A stretch of 64,000 bases of DNA from positions 110,118 to 174,117 of IMG/VR virus record IMGVR_UViG_3300009152_000030. One strand, written 5' to 3'. Shown here piece by piece: positions 62,745 to 64,000 of the stretch (the stretch's first letter is position 1; each line of letters begins with the position of its first letter). A program made the translations under genes and the position numbers. The notes below the pieces were generated by a model, which was not told where the DNA came from, searched no databases, and saw nothing but the letters and a program-made list of their open reading frames with translations. This stretch comes from a virus.

Positions 62745-63272
62745 TTACTTCTTTGGATCTCTTTCACGCTGAAGATCAAGATGTAAGCCGGTCATATAGA
62801 TACTAGCTGTACGACACAGGTTAATGAAGATATCCATCTCACCTGAGGTCATTGAGGTAGAGATACTATCACCAGCCTCATTGCGCATCGTAAGCATATA
62901 AGTACCAAGGTACTTGTCTACGCCACTCTGCATTGTAAGCTTCTTGACGTTATCCTCGCTAGCGCCAGGCGGCACGTGAATAAGGTTTAAGGTCTGACGC
63001 TGTGAGGTGTCAACCCAACCATTCATTACACCATTATAGAAACTAAGAATCTGATAGATATCGTTAATGCCTACGGCAAAAACAATCTTATTACCCCAGT
63101 CAAAGGTATTATGACCACCTTCGTTCTTCCCACCAGTTGCACGAGCAAACTGGAGATATACTGCACCCTCCTTTTCTACTTGCTTACCGTACTCACTATC
63201 TTTAGTGGTTACAGGAATGTAAGAGATCTGAAGGGCACTACTCTTTTTAACAATCTGAAACTGCTTTGACAT
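62745..63272 (-). CDS. Hypothetical protein, possible ssDNA-binding Whirly/PC4-like
   Basis: AAGGTG precedes the ATG. The stretch GAVYLQFARATGGKNEGGHN followed by FDWGNKIVFAVGINDIYQIL resembles the Whirly/PC4-type pattern of beta strands with a W-x-N/K-K-I-x-F core and a following helix. The C-terminal half has strand and helix segments (YMLTMRNEAG, GEMDIFINLCRTASIYMTGL). Phages usually encode an ssDNA-binding protein near recA and polymerase, and no OB-type one is visible here, so this is a candidate. The similarity is weak. Confidence 0.45.
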   Translation of the reverse strand: MSKQFQIVKKSSALQISYIPVTTKDSEYGKQVEKEGAVYLQFARATGGKNEGGHNTFDWGNKIVFAVGINDIYQILSFYNGVMNGWVDTSQRQTLNLIHVPPGASEDNVKKLTMQSGVDKYLGTYMLTMRNEAGDSISTSMTSGEMDIFINLCRTASIYMTGLHLDLQRERDPKK

Positions 63273-63293
63273 TACTTCACCTTATTCTATTGT

Positions 63294-63764
63294 TTATTCT
63301 TGAGGAAATAATTCCCACTTGTCTAGTATTAAATTCTTGTTTTCCAATTTCCAATTAAATGCTTCAGATAACTTCTGAAGATAGAAGAATAAAACTTCCT
63401 CATCTTCAAAGAAATCAGTATAAACGAATTGCAATTCCTCTGTAGAAACTACATCCTTGTCAGAAGCATCCTTTTGACTGTTATAGACAAAAGTAAATAA
63501 TTCTTTATATAACGTACTATTAACAACAAGGAGAGGTTCATCCTTAGCTAAGGATTTAAACTCTTTTGAGTTTGCTGTGAATACTCCCTTACAGTAGCAA
63601 GTCAATTTGAATTTGTCAAGATCTTCTCGCTCCCAAATCATATTAAAACCTATTGCTTTAAAATCATTGTCGGCTTTAACAAGAATGGGAGTTTCCAATG
63701 TTTGTAATTCTGAGATACTCTTTAGTTCAAAGTCTGCTTTAGTAGCGGTAAATCTCTGAGGCAT
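63294..63764 (-). CDS. Hypothetical protein, 156 aa
   Basis: An AAGGA site lies eight bases before the ATG. The protein is a mixed alpha/beta domain with strands (IGFNMIWERED, KFKLTCYCKGVF) and an acidic C-terminal half (DVVSTEELQFVYTDFFEDEE). Cys residues are few and no metal or nucleotide motif is seen. The start overlaps the end of the partial gene upstream by 43 bases. Function unknown. Confidence 0.5.
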   Translation of the reverse strand: MPQRFTATKADFELKSISELQTLETPILVKADNDFKAIGFNMIWEREDLDKFKLTCYCKGVFTANSKEFKSLAKDEPLLVVNSTLYKELFTFVYNSQKDASDKDVVSTEELQFVYTDFFEDEEVLFFYLQKLSEAFNWKLENKNLILDKWELFPQE

Positions 63765-64000
63765 TTAATATTCCTTCTATTAGTTCCATTACTTTCAGAT
63801 AAATATCTACCAGAAAGTATTTTCGGGTGTTTAATAAGAGCTTGGAATTGTTTAATACGATTTAAATTTGAAAAATGCTCTAACCAATTTTCCATAAGTA
63901 CTGGCTCAGTAATAAAAATATCCAGTGAAGCCTTAGGTTCATTTTGCTCTATCTTTATCTCTGGAAGTATAGATAGTAAAAGATAAGTCTTATAGTCTAA
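63722..64000 (-). CDS. Hypothetical protein, 5' end missing
   Basis: The - strand frame is open from the right edge and stops with TAA at 63722, giving the last 92 residues of a protein (…EQNEPKASLDIFITEPVLME … FSNLNRIKQFQALIKHPKIL …). The end runs 43 bases into the next gene, more overlap than usual here. The visible part is mixed helix and strand with a basic C-terminus. No motif is recognised. Confidence 0.5.
   Translation of the reverse strand, partial: LDYKTYLLLSILPEIKIEQNEPKASLDIFITEPVLMENWLEHFSNLNRIKQFQALIKHPKILSGRYLSESNGTNRRNIKCLRDLPLLKQTLN

Overview
The window is a 64 kb internal piece of a large tailed double-stranded DNA bacteriophage genome. It is gene-dense, with almost no intergenic DNA, many ATGA/TAATG stop-start overlaps and Shine-Dalgarno sites. 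It carries a contractile-tail type baseplate set (gp27-like hub, gp25-like protein, J/gp6-like wedge), fibres and an endolysin facing a phage replication block. No integrase, capsid, portal or terminase gene is visible, so lifestyle and packaging cannot be judged here. The host is unknown. A phage-encoded secreted protein with Cys-rich 'CxxxxDCxxGxVC' units and a MYXO-CTERM-like C-terminus, together with Shine-Dalgarno sites and sigma-70-like promoters, suggests a Gram-negative host near Myxococcota/Bdellovibrionota. That is inference from one gene.

Positions 1-37.8 kb, + strand: virion tail and lysis. A cut-off M15-type peptidase is followed by a giant 2721-aa baseplate hub that itself starts with an M15-type peptidase. 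Two small proteins, the gp25-like protein and the J-like wedge come next. About 19 kb (11.6-30.8 kb) then encodes ten large beta-rich proteins I cannot assign, probably baseplate/tail appendages. Three fibre-like proteins follow (two with matching Gly-Gly repeat stems, two with pectin-lyase-like domains), then a lysis cassette: CHAP endolysin, probable holin and a small coiled-coil protein.

Position 37.83-37.86 kb: a hairpin with T tracts on both strands ends the two converging transcription units.

Positions 37.9-64 kb, - strand: DNA metabolism. In transcription order (right to left) this holds several unknown small proteins, a SpoVG-like protein, a class II B12-dependent ribonucleotide reductase, RecA, a MoxR AAA+ ATPase with its metallopeptidase/VWA partner, PhoH, and a DNA polymerase III alpha subunit split into two genes with a 96-aa ORF between them. 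It continues with an HTH-metallophosphoesterase, a tRNA-Asn with its own promoter, a Cas4-like Fe-S nuclease, a sigma-70 family factor, a CHC2 primase-helicase, a second degenerate Fe-S nuclease-like protein, dUTPase, a PD-(D/E)XK-like nuclease, a RusA-like resolvase, and the MYXO-CTERM-like surface protein.

The genes imply a phage with much of its own replisome (polymerase, primase-helicase, recombinase, resolvase, nucleotide supply) and its own promoter-recognition factor. The most unusual items are the split polymerase with all catalytic aspartates in its second half, the MYXO-CTERM-like surface protein, and the phage-borne MoxR/VWA pair.
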